Shown here one piece after another: positions 15,867 to 24,019 of a stretch of 64,000 bases of DNA. Made by a program: the position numbers and the translations under genes. Under the pieces are notes generated by a model that saw only the letters and a program-made list of their open reading frames with translations, ran no database searches and was not told the DNA's origin. This stretch comes from an uncultured Treponema sp. (lineage in GTDB: Bacteria > Spirochaetota > Spirochaetia > Treponematales > Treponemataceae), in contig CAMVCB010000005.1 of the NCBI GenBank assembly GCA_947165895.1, positions 62,001 through 126,000 on the forward strand, written 5' to 3'. The first letter of the stretch is position 1. Every line of letters begins with the position of its first letter.

Positions 15867-17156
15867 ATGAAAAAAAGTAGTGTAGTTTTGGGAGCAGTAG
15901 CAATTGCCGCTGCTATGTTTGCTACAAGCTGTGGCAAATCTCAGAAAGGTGGCAGCGCAAAGGCTGATGCAAGCAAAAAGCTGGTAGTATGGTCATTCAC
16001 AGACGAATTGGAAGGAATGATTAACGACTATTACAAACCAGCTCACCCAGATATGACAGTTGAGTACTCAATGACTCCAACTGATCAGTTCCCTAACAAA
16101 CTTGACCCAGTTCTTCAGAGTGGTTCAGGTGCTCCAGACGTATTTGCTTTGGAAAATGCTTTCGTTCGCAAGTACATCGAATCAGATCTTCTTCTCCCAC
16201 TTGATGATGTTTATGCAGAAGTTAAGGGCAAGATGGCTGACTATCCAATGAAGATAGGTTCTTACAATGGACACGTTTACGGTATGGCTTGGCAGGTATG
16301 TCCTGGTGCATTGTTCTACCGCAGAAGTCTTGCTAAAAAATATCTTGGAACAGATGATCCTGCAAAAGTTCAGGAATATGTAAAAGATCTTGATACATTC
16401 TTGAAGACAGCTAAACTTTTGAGCGACAAATCAAACGGAAAATGTGATATCGTATCATCAACAGGTGATATGTTCATGCCTTACAAAGGTGCCCGCAAAT
16501 CTCCATGGGTTGTTAATGACAAACTGGTTATTGACCCTGCTATGGAAAAATACATGGATATGTGTAAGATCCTTCATGACAACAACTGGGAAGGCCGCGT
16601 AGGACAGTGGTCAGAAGGCTGGTTCGCTGGTATGAAAGGTACTTTGAAAGATGAAAAGGGTAACCCAATCGAAGTATTCAGCTACCTCCTCCCAACATGG
16701 GGTCTCCACTACGTTCTTAAACAGAACTCTCCAGATACAGCTGGTGACTGGGCAATGTGTGCTGGTCCTGCTAACTACTACTGGGGTGGTACTTGGATTG
16801 CTGCTTACAAGAATACAAAGAATCCTAACGCTGCTAAAGAAATGATTAAGTTCCTTGCTACAGATGATAACTTCCTTACAGCTTATGCTAAGGCATCTGG
16901 AGATACAGTTGGTAACCTGAACGTTCAGAACGCTCTTAAAGACAGCTTCTCTGATCCTTACCTTGCTGGACAGAACCACTACAAAGAGTTCTGTGAAATG
17001 GCTAAAGGTATCGATGGTAGCCTGATCCAGGGTTCTGACCAGCAGATTGAAGCTTTGTTCAGCGAAGCAACAGCTGCTTATGCTAACGGTGAGAAGACAA
17101 AGGAACAGGCTTTGAAGGATTTCAAAGATCAGGTTTCTTCAACAATGGGATACTAA
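15867..17156 (+). CDS. Extracellular solute-binding lipoprotein, family 1, for (xylo)oligosaccharides
   Basis: A 429-residue sugar ABC transporter binding protein. The signal peptide ends in a spirochaete-type lipobox FATSC, so Cys22 should be lipidated and the protein tethered to the membrane. The mature part has the family 1 pattern (KLVVWSFTDELEGMI, LLPLDDVYAEV, YGMAWQVCPGALFYR). It is the first gene of the operon with two permeases and a cytoplasmic GH43, so xylooligosaccharides are the likely ligand (inferred from context). Codon use is smooth and favours highly expressed forms. A hairpin after the stop probably keeps its mRNA more abundant. There is a strong AGGAGG ribosome binding site. 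No ATPase gene is in the operon; a shared MsiK-like ATPase elsewhere is likely. Confidence 0.88.
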   Translation: MKKSSVVLGAVAIAAAMFATSCGKSQKGGSAKADASKKLVVWSFTDELEGMINDYYKPAHPDMTVEYSMTPTDQFPNKLDPVLQSGSGAPDVFALENAFVRKYIESDLLLPLDDVYAEVKGKMADYPMKIGSYNGHVYGMAWQVCPGALFYRRSLAKKYLGTDDPAKVQEYVKDLDTFLKTAKLLSDKSNGKCDIVSSTGDMFMPYKGARKSPWVVNDKLVIDPAMEKYMDMCKILHDNNWEGRVGQWSEGWFAGMKGTLKDEKGNPIEVFSYLLPTWGLHYVLKQNSPDTAGDWAMCAGPANYYWGGTWIAAYKNTKNPNAAKEMIKFLATDDNFLTAYAKASGDTVGNLNVQNALKDSFSDPYLAGQNHYKEFCEMAKGIDGSLIQGSDQQIEALFSEATAAYANGEKTKEQALKDFKDQVSSTMGY

Positions 17157-17183
17157 TAATCTGACAGTTTAGTAACACCGTAA

Positions 17184-17245
17184 AAAAAAGGGGCGCTTTC
17201 TGACTATGCGGTATTTACGGCAATAATCGGGAGCACCCCTTTTTT
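17184..17245 (+). terminator. Intra-operon hairpin after the binding-protein gene
   Basis: AAAAAAGGGGCGCT pairs with AGC-A-CCCCTTTTTT (one mismatch), ending in a U tract. It resembles a partial terminator or mRNA-stabilising hairpin, as often found between sugar binding-protein and permease genes. CCGTAAA (17178-17184) can also pair with TTTACGG (17214-17220) in the loop, giving a pseudoknot-like alternative. Confidence 0.7.
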
Positions 17246-17264
17246 ATAAGGAGAATTAAAAAAT

Positions 17265-18194
17265 ATGAATAAATCTGGAGCACAGAAGAAGCTTACAAAA
17301 TACGGTTACATCTTTACTGTACCGTTTGTAATTGTATTCTTGATTTTTAATCTTTGGCCGACCCTTTATACATTCTTACTTTCGCTCGGTGATTTAAAAG
17401 GATTAAAAACTAATTTTAATATTGTAGGTTTTGTTAACTTTGCAAAACTTGTAAAAGACCCATATTTCTGGGGCGCTGTGGGTAACACATTTATCATCTG
17501 GGGATTGAACTTTGCTCCTCAGCTTGGACTCGCCCTCCTGTTTGCTGTTTGGCTCACAAACACAAAACTTCATCTTATTGGAAAAAATCAGTTCCGTGCA
17601 TTGTTCTATATGCCGAACTTGCTTACAGCAACATCTGTTGCCATATTGTTCCGTAGTTTATTCGGATACCCTGTTGGACCTGTAAACCAGATTCTTATGA
17701 AATTTGGCCTTGTTACAGAATCCTTCAACTTCTTCAGAAGTGTAACAGCTTCTCGTTTAATCGTTGCTTTCATCCAGTGGTGGATGTGGTGTGGACAGAC
17801 ATTGATTCTTTTGATGGCTGCTATCACTGCTATTTCTCCATCTTTGTATGAATCTGCCGTAATTGACGGTGCTAATGAATGGCAGTGTACATGGAAAATC
17901 ACAGTTCCTATGCTCCGCCCTATGATGTTCTTCCTTTTGATTACATCTATGGTTGGTGGTATGCAGATGTTCGATATTCCATTCCTTATTACAGGTATGC
18001 ACGGTGAACCGGACTACAAAATCCGAACTACCGCAGTTTATATGTATAACATTGCCTTCCAGGGACGCAACGACTACTCTTATGCTGCTGCAATTTCTAT
18101 CGGTATGTTTATCATTACTGTTATTCTTGCAATCTTTATCAACAATATTACAAAAGAACGCACTCCAAAAATCTATAACGGAGGCCACAAATGA
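17265..18194 (+). CDS. Sugar ABC transporter permease (MalF-like)
   Basis: A 309-residue inner membrane permease with about six transmembrane segments. The EAA loop that docks the ATPase is at about residues 200-220 (ESAVIDGANEWQCTWKITVPMLRP). It pairs with the next permease in a typical CUT1 (oligosaccharide) transporter. It overlaps that gene by 4 bp (ATGA). AAGGAG before the ATG gives good initiation despite the hairpin upstream. Confidence 0.9.
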   Translation: MNKSGAQKKLTKYGYIFTVPFVIVFLIFNLWPTLYTFLLSLGDLKGLKTNFNIVGFVNFAKLVKDPYFWGAVGNTFIIWGLNFAPQLGLALLFAVWLTNTKLHLIGKNQFRALFYMPNLLTATSVAILFRSLFGYPVGPVNQILMKFGLVTESFNFFRSVTASRLIVAFIQWWMWCGQTLILLMAAITAISPSLYESAVIDGANEWQCTWKITVPMLRPMMFFLLITSMVGGMQMFDIPFLITGMHGEPDYKIRTTAVYMYNIAFQGRNDYSYAAAISIGMFIITVILAIFINNITKERTPKIYNGGHK

Positions 18195-19045
18195 AAACTG
18201 GTACAACAAGTTACAAATCACAAAAAATCATTTTGAGTTCAATCATATACTTCTTTATGATTCTCTTTACACTCATTGCATTAGTTCCAATCTGGTTGAT
18301 GCTTATCAACGCAACACGAAACAATGCAGAAATCAACGCTGGAATTTCTATGATTCCAAGTGTACATGCTCTGGATAACTGGAAGATTCTTACAAACCGA
18401 AACTTTAAGCTTGCTGTAGGTTTTAAGAACAGCCTTATCATTTCTATGTGTGTAACAGGTCTCAGTGTTTACTTCTCTGCCCTTGTTGCATACGGTATTC
18501 ATGTTTACCGCTTCCGTGGAAGACAGATTCTCTGGAACCTTATCATGCTTTTGATCATGCTTCCGGCATCTCTTTCATTCATCGGATTTGTTCAGTTCAT
18601 GTCTAAGGCTCACCTTATGAACAGCTACATTCCTTTGATTATTCCAAGTATCGCTTCTGCGGCTACAGTATTGTTCATGAAGCAATATATGGACTCTGTT
18701 CTTTCATTTGAATTGATTGAAGCTTCCCGCATTGATGGTGCCGGAGAATTCATGATTTTCAACATGATTATTCTTCCTGTTCTTAAGCCGGCTCTGGCTA
18801 CACAGGCTATCTTTGCATTCGTTGGTTCATGGAACAACTTCATGACTCCATTCGTATTGCTTTCTAGTACAGAAAAATATACTTTGCCAATGCTCGTACA
18901 GATGCTTCGTGGTGATATTTATCGTACAGAATACGGTGCAATTTACATCGGTATTGCCGTATCTCTTATCCCTATTATCATCTTCTACGCATTTATGTCA
19001 CGCTACATCATCAGCGGACTTACAATGGGTTCTGTAAAAGAGTAA
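18191..19045 (+). CDS. Sugar ABC transporter permease (MalG-like)
   Basis: A 284-residue permease with about six membrane segments and an EAA loop at about residues 178-200 (ELIEASRIDGAGEFMIFNMIILPVLKP). It is the second permease of the CUT1 transporter encoded here. It overlaps the first permease gene by 4 bp, so equal production is expected. The next gene encodes the GH43 enzyme that would act on the imported sugar. Confidence 0.9.
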   Translation: MKTGTTSYKSQKIILSSIIYFFMILFTLIALVPIWLMLINATRNNAEINAGISMIPSVHALDNWKILTNRNFKLAVGFKNSLIISMCVTGLSVYFSALVAYGIHVYRFRGRQILWNLIMLLIMLPASLSFIGFVQFMSKAHLMNSYIPLIIPSIASAATVLFMKQYMDSVLSFELIEASRIDGAGEFMIFNMIILPVLKPALATQAIFAFVGSWNNFMTPFVLLSSTEKYTLPMLVQMLRGDIYRTEYGAIYIGIAVSLIPIIIFYAFMSRYIISGLTMGSVKE

Positions 19046-19063
19046 CTTTTTAGGAAAATTATT

Positions 19064-20722
19064 ATGGAAAAACAGAAAACTGTTCGTGTAAATAACCCTA
19101 TTCTTCCAGGCTTTCATGCAGATCCTTCTATCTGTATGGCTAACGGAGAATATTTCATTGCGAATTCAACTTTTGAGTGGTATCCGGGTGTAGAAATCAG
19201 CCGTTCCAAGGATTTGGTTCACTGGACTTCTGTGCCTTCTCCGCTCAGTGAAAAAAGACTCCTTGATATGAACGGAGAAAAATTCTCCTGCGGTATCTGG
19301 GCTCCATGTCTTTCTTATTCTGACGGACTTTTCTGGTTGATTTACACAAATGTACGCAACTGGAATGTCGGCCCGCACAAGGATTGCCCTAATTTTTTGA
19401 CAACAGCACCTTCAATTGAAGGACCATGGTCTGACCCTGTATTCCTTAATGCAAGCGGTTTTGATGCTTCTATGTTCCACGATGATGATGGCCGTCACTG
19501 GTACATCAACATGGAATGGGATTACAGAAAAATTGGTCCGCGTCAGTTTTCTGGAATTGTAATGCGTGAATATGACCCTAAGACAAAAACTTTGGGAGCA
19601 GAACGCCATAAGATTTTCCTTGGAAGCGATATTGGAATGGTAGAAGGTCCTCATCTTTACAAGAGAAACGGCTATTACTACATTGCTGCCGCAGAAGGCG
19701 GAACAAGCTATGAGCATGCCATTTCTCTGGGACGTTCAAAATCTATTACCGGCCCATATGAGCTTCATCCAAAAAATCCTTTGATTTCAAGCTATGGTCA
19801 TTATGACCTGAAAATTCAGAAGGCAGGACATGGAAGCTGGTGCTATTCTCTTGATGGCAAACGCACTTACCTGGTTTACCTCTGCGGTCGTCCTCTTGCA
19901 GGAAAACCGATTTCTTCTGTGCCAGAGTGTATTCTTGGTCGTGAAACTGCGCTTGCAGAAATTGAGTGGGTAGATGACTGGCCATATATCAAGCAGACAG
20001 ATGGTAGTCTTGGAAATACTCCTCCGGATTACGTTGATATTCCTGCTGAAACTGTAACTTCTGATGAGCCGCAGAGCTTCCCTGGAATGGGAAAAAATCA
20101 CTATTCATTCAATGATGGTGATTTCCTGCGTGACTTTAAGACTTTAAGAACACCTGCAACAGGACGTTACTCTCTGACAGAAAGACCGGGCTGGCTTCGT
20201 CTTTACGGCGGTCAGTCTCCATGGTCTTTCTACGAGCAGAGTATTTTCTGCCGCCGTCAGACAGACTTCCGTTTTGAAGCAGAAACAAAAATTGACTTTG
20301 AGCCTGATTATTTCCAGCAGTATGCCGGAATGTGTTACCGCTATGATGAAGAAACTCAGTATTTGCTTCAGGTAACCTACAGCGAAACCCGCGGAAAAAT
20401 CCTGCAGCTGAACACAATCATGCCGCAGAGCGAATATCCGAATGATTTTATTCAGGGTATGGAAATCGAGCTCAAAAAAGGTCCTGTATGGATGAGGCTT
20501 GAAGTTGACCACGCAAAAGCATGGTTCAGCTGGTCTCAGGATGGTAAAAACTTTAATAAAATCAGACCACTTTGCGATGCGTCAAAGCTGTCTGATGAAT
20601 ATGGCGGAATGGGCTTTACAGGAGCATTTGTCGGAATGTTCTGTGTAGATACAGAGTTCTACAGAAAGCCTGCTGATTTTGAATACTTTGATTACACAGG
20701 TTTTGATAAGGATTCAAAATGA
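19064..20722 (+). CDS. GH43 beta-xylosidase (subfamily 11/12-like), cytoplasmic
   Basis: A 552-residue glycoside hydrolase without signal peptide. The N-terminal five-bladed propeller holds the general base Asp20 (FHADPS), the modulating Asp134 (FDASMFHDDDG) and the general acid Glu194 (VEGPHLYKRNGYYY). The C-terminal half (about 340-545) is the beta-sandwich domain usual in the longer GH43 xylosidases. It should release xylose from non-reducing ends of imported xylooligosaccharides; some arabinofuranosidase activity cannot be excluded. It overlaps the LacI regulator gene by 4 bp. Confidence 0.88.
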   Translation: MEKQKTVRVNNPILPGFHADPSICMANGEYFIANSTFEWYPGVEISRSKDLVHWTSVPSPLSEKRLLDMNGEKFSCGIWAPCLSYSDGLFWLIYTNVRNWNVGPHKDCPNFLTTAPSIEGPWSDPVFLNASGFDASMFHDDDGRHWYINMEWDYRKIGPRQFSGIVMREYDPKTKTLGAERHKIFLGSDIGMVEGPHLYKRNGYYYIAAAEGGTSYEHAISLGRSKSITGPYELHPKNPLISSYGHYDLKIQKAGHGSWCYSLDGKRTYLVYLCGRPLAGKPISSVPECILGRETALAEIEWVDDWPYIKQTDGSLGNTPPDYVDIPAETVTSDEPQSFPGMGKNHYSFNDGDFLRDFKTLRTPATGRYSLTERPGWLRLYGGQSPWSFYEQSIFCRRQTDFRFEAETKIDFEPDYFQQYAGMCYRYDEETQYLLQVTYSETRGKILQLNTIMPQSEYPNDFIQGMEIELKKGPVWMRLEVDHAKAWFSWSQDGKNFNKIRPLCDASKLSDEYGGMGFTGAFVGMFCVDTEFYRKPADFEYFDYTGFDKDSK

Positions 20723-21738
20723 TAACGATTTATGATATCGCTCAGGCAACAGGGGTTTCTGCTCCTACAGTTTCCAAGGCCTTAAACGGAACAGGTCACA
20801 TTTCTGTCAAGACTCGTGACTTTATTCTGGCTAAGGCAAGGGAGCTTGGATATGAGCCTAACAGTGTTGCAAGAAGTCTTGCAACAAAGAGGACATATCT
20901 TATTGGAGTAATTTATGATGACCCTAGCATGCAGCGCGGATTTAATCACCCTGTCTTTTCAGGTGTATTGAATAAGTTCCGTGAGAGCGTGGAAGCTGCC
21001 GGCTACGATATCATATTTCTTTCATGCCATACAAAACTTTCCTATAAGGCACACGCTTCGTTTCGTGCCGTGGAAGGAATTGCAATAATAAATGCAGATT
21101 CCAGACTTAATAAAGAGATGATTGCTTTGAGTGGAATTGGTATTCCCTGCGTGTCTACCAACGCCAGCATTCCGGGAATCTGCACTATTGTATCTGACAA
21201 TAGAAAGGCAGGTTATAAGGCAGCCGAGTATCTGTATTCCAAGGGACACAGGAAAATCGGATTTCTTTCGGCTCCTAATGATGAATATCTGCCTGCTTCT
21301 AAAGAGAGATTTGAAGGCTTTTGTGAGTTTATGGATGAAATTGGGCATCCTTTTGATCACTCATATTTCCAGCAGTGTGATTACTGGACTGTTCCAAGCG
21401 GACGCAAGGCCTTTGAAGAATTATACAAGCGTCATTCAGACATGACTGCAATTTTTGCTGTATCTGATTTGATTGCAATGGGTGTAATGAATTATTCACA
21501 CGAGGTTGGATTAAAAATTCCGCAGGATTTATCGATTCTGGGATTTGACGATGACCGTGTTTCTGAATATACTACACCACGTCTTACAACATTCCGTCAG
21601 GATTCCGAAGGAATAGCTGCCCTGGCGGCGGATTTACTTCTTCAGCACATGGTAGGCCTCCCGGTTCCAAACAAACTGATTCACTTACCGTGTACCTTTG
21701 TTGAACGTGATTCGGTTTGCAGCATTCAGGTGAATTAA
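20719..21738 (+). CDS. LacI family transcriptional regulator of the xylose operon
   Basis: A 339-residue repressor. The N-terminal helix-turn-helix and hinge are canonical (ITIYDIAQATGVSAPTVSKALNG, then GYEPNSVARSLA). The C-terminal periplasmic-binding-like domain (about residues 60-335) would sense a sugar. It lies within the operon, so it probably autoregulates. The natural targets are the GGCAACCGATTGCC operators at 15773, 15815 and 21828. The effector is probably xylose or a xylooligosaccharide; this is inferred from context only. Confidence 0.88.
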   Translation: MITIYDIAQATGVSAPTVSKALNGTGHISVKTRDFILAKARELGYEPNSVARSLATKRTYLIGVIYDDPSMQRGFNHPVFSGVLNKFRESVEAAGYDIIFLSCHTKLSYKAHASFRAVEGIAIINADSRLNKEMIALSGIGIPCVSTNASIPGICTIVSDNRKAGYKAAEYLYSKGHRKIGFLSAPNDEYLPASKERFEGFCEFMDEIGHPFDHSYFQQCDYWTVPSGRKAFEELYKRHSDMTAIFAVSDLIAMGVMNYSHEVGLKIPQDLSILGFDDDRVSEYTTPRLTTFRQDSEGIAALAADLLLQHMVGLPVPNKLIHLPCTFVERDSVCSIQVN

Positions 21739-21760
21739 GGTTAGGAAAAAGGAAAAAATT

Positions 21761-23284
21761 ATGGAATATGTAATTGGCGTAGATTTGGGGACAAGTGGAA
21801 CAAAGACTGTTTTATTTTCTTCAGATGGGCAACCGATTGCCTCAAAAACTATTGAATATCCGCTCTATCAGCCACAGAACGGCTGGGCAGAGCAGGATCC
21901 GCTTGACTGGTGGAATGCTGCCAGCAAAAGCATGAAAGAAGTTATTGCTAAAAGCGGAATTAATCCACATGACATTAAAGGTATTGGCATCAGCGGTCAG
22001 ATGCACGGACTTGTTATGCTTGATAAGGGGGGAAACGTACTCCGCCGTTCAATTATCTGGTGTGACCAGCGTACTGCTGCTGAATGCGAAGAAATTACAA
22101 ATAAAGTAGGTGCCGCACGCCTCATCGAACTTACTGCTAACCCGGCTTTGACTGGCTTTACCGCAAGTAAGATTCTCTGGGTCCGCAATCACGAGCCTGA
22201 GGTTTATGCAAAGTGCGCCCACATCCTCCTTCCAAAGGACTATGTCCGCTACATGCTTACAGGCGAGTTTGCTACAGAAGTAAGCGATGCCAGCGGTATG
22301 CAGCTTCTTGATGTTCCAAACCGCTGCTGGTCTGATGAAGTTCTTTCTAAACTTGGAATTGATAAAGCCCTTCTGGCAAAGGTTTATGAATCGCCGGAGG
22401 TAACCGGTAAAGTTTCTAAAGAGGCCGCTGAGCTTTGCGGCGTGCCTGAGGGAACTCCTGTGGTTGGTGGTGCCGGCGATAACGCCGCTGCCGCTGTAGG
22501 AACAGGCACTGTTCAGGATGGAATTGCCTTTACAACTCTTGGTACAAGCGGTGTTGTATTTGCCCATACAGATAAGCTTTCAATCGACCCTAAAGGCCGC
22601 GTACATACCTTCTGCTGTGCCGTTCCAGGGGCATGGCACGTTATGGGTGTAACACAGGCTGCAGGTCTTTCCCTCAAATGGTTCAGAGATAACTTCTGCG
22701 ATGCAGAAATGGTAACTGCAAAAGGAATGGGAAAAGATCCTTACTATCTTATGGATAAACAGGCAGAAGGAATCCCGATTGGTGCAGAGCGTCTTTTGTA
22801 TCTTCCATATCTGATGGGTGAGCGTACTCCTCATCTTGATCCTGACTGCCGCGGAGCCTTCATCGGTCTTTCTGCAATGCACACACGTCAGCACATGCTT
22901 CGTGCCGTAATGGAAGGTGTTGTTTACAGTCAGCGCGATTCTGTAGAAGTTCTTCGCGGAATGGGCGTAAAAATCAATGATATGCTGGCCTGCGGTGGTG
23001 GCGGAACAAGCCCTCTCTGGCGTCAGATGCTTGCAGATGTTTACGGATGTCCTGTAAAGACTGTAGTCAGCAAAGAAGGCCCTGCTCTTGGTGTTGCAAT
23101 TCTTGCTGCTGTTGGAACAGGTATTTACTCTTCTGTTCAGGAAGCCTGCAAAAAGGTTATCAAGACAAATCCAGCTCAGAATCCGATTGCAGAAAACTCT
23201 AAGGAATACGAAAAATTCTACAAGATGTACACTCAGCTTTATCCAGCTTTGAAAGAAAGCTACGGAAAGCTTGCACACTTGTAA
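21761..23284 (+). CDS. xylB: Xylulokinase
   Basis: A 507-residue FGGY-family kinase that phosphorylates D-xylulose to xylulose 5-phosphate. Visible are the ATP phosphate loop GVDLGTSGTKTVLF near residue 6, WAEQDPLDWW (about 47), SGQMHGLVMLD (about 80, sugar contact), WCDQRTAAEC, catalytic Asp in GGAGDNAAAAVGTG (about 235), and the ACGGGGTSPLWRQMLADV block (about 412). These match xylulokinase rather than glycerol kinase. The reading frame contains an exact copy of the operon operator at 21828-21841, codons for GQPIAS. Confidence 0.92.
   Translation: MEYVIGVDLGTSGTKTVLFSSDGQPIASKTIEYPLYQPQNGWAEQDPLDWWNAASKSMKEVIAKSGINPHDIKGIGISGQMHGLVMLDKGGNVLRRSIIWCDQRTAAECEEITNKVGAARLIELTANPALTGFTASKILWVRNHEPEVYAKCAHILLPKDYVRYMLTGEFATEVSDASGMQLLDVPNRCWSDEVLSKLGIDKALLAKVYESPEVTGKVSKEAAELCGVPEGTPVVGGAGDNAAAAVGTGTVQDGIAFTTLGTSGVVFAHTDKLSIDPKGRVHTFCCAVPGAWHVMGVTQAAGLSLKWFRDNFCDAEMVTAKGMGKDPYYLMDKQAEGIPIGAERLLYLPYLMGERTPHLDPDCRGAFIGLSAMHTRQHMLRAVMEGVVYSQRDSVEVLRGMGVKINDMLACGGGGTSPLWRQMLADVYGCPVKTVVSKEGPALGVAILAAVGTGIYSSVQEACKKVIKTNPAQNPIAENSKEYEKFYKMYTQLYPALKESYGKLAHL
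21828..21841 (+). promoter_or_regulatory. Third, intragenic copy of the LacI-type operator (O3)
   Basis: GGCAACCGATTGCC, identical over 14 bp to O1, about 67 bp inside the xylulokinase gene and 90 bp after the end of the repressor gene. A chance exact match this close is very unlikely. It could act as a roadblock, an auxiliary looping site, or control of an internal promoter. Confidence 0.7.
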
Positions 23285-23326
23285 TACTGAACCGCAGATT
23301 TTGCGGCGATAAAAAATGGAGAAATT

Positions 23327-23974
23327 ATGAAAGTTAAAAGTGTTTTTTCAAAGGCATTTGCAAAATATGGTAAGGTTCTGGAAGGTTATGATGTAAGTGA
23401 CCTTCTTAAAAAGCTTGAAGATACTCCTTGTCCTACTGATGCAACCGTATATAAACCTGGTGAGCCCGCTCTTGAAAAGCTCCCGATTCTTCAGGAATTT
23501 TCTGACGGAGCTTACGGTGGAATGCCAATTCAGATTGGTTACTGCAACGGCTACAATACAAAGCTTAACTGTCTTGAATATCATCGTGGTTCAGAGCTGA
23601 ACATTTCTACTGTTGATATGATTCTTCTGGTGGCAAATGTTGCTGATATTGAAAACGGCAAGCTTAGTACAAAGAAAGTAGAAGCCTTTCGCGTTCCGGC
23701 AGGCGTAGTTGTTCAGGTTTACGAGACAACCCTCCATTACGCTCCATGCTGTGATGTTGGCGCTGACGGTAAGGTGAGTGACGGCTTCCGTGTTGTAATT
23801 GTCCTGCCAAAAGACACCAATACTGCAAAGCCGGAAATCAAAGAGCGAAACTTTGAGGATAAGCTCTTGTGGGCAAGAAACAAGTGGCTTCTGGCACATC
23901 CTTCTTCTTCTGAAGCCGGACAGGGCGCTTATGTTGGTTTGACAGGCAAAAATATTGACCTGGCAGCCAGATAA
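23327..23974 (+). CDS. DUF4867-like protein, sugar-isomerase partner
   Basis: A 215-residue protein that I place, from memory, in the DUF4867 family, often encoded beside FucI-like isomerases and sugar kinases. It has no signal peptide. The middle (CLEYHRGSELNISTVDMILLVA, then FRVPAGVVVQVYETTLHYAPC) looks like a cupin-type beta barrel with candidate metal ligands His and Glu. It lies between xylulokinase and the FucI/AraA-fold isomerase, so a role in aldose-ketose interconversion, mutarotation or epimerisation is plausible but unproven. A small CCGCA/TGCGG hairpin precedes it at 23292-23305. Confidence 0.65.
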   Translation: MKVKSVFSKAFAKYGKVLEGYDVSDLLKKLEDTPCPTDATVYKPGEPALEKLPILQEFSDGAYGGMPIQIGYCNGYNTKLNCLEYHRGSELNISTVDMILLVANVADIENGKLSTKKVEAFRVPAGVVVQVYETTLHYAPCCDVGADGKVSDGFRVVIVLPKDTNTAKPEIKERNFEDKLLWARNKWLLAHPSSSEAGQGAYVGLTGKNIDLAAR

Positions 23975-24019
23975 TTATTATTTTGAAACTATTAGATAGT
24001 TATATAAGAGGTGAAAATT

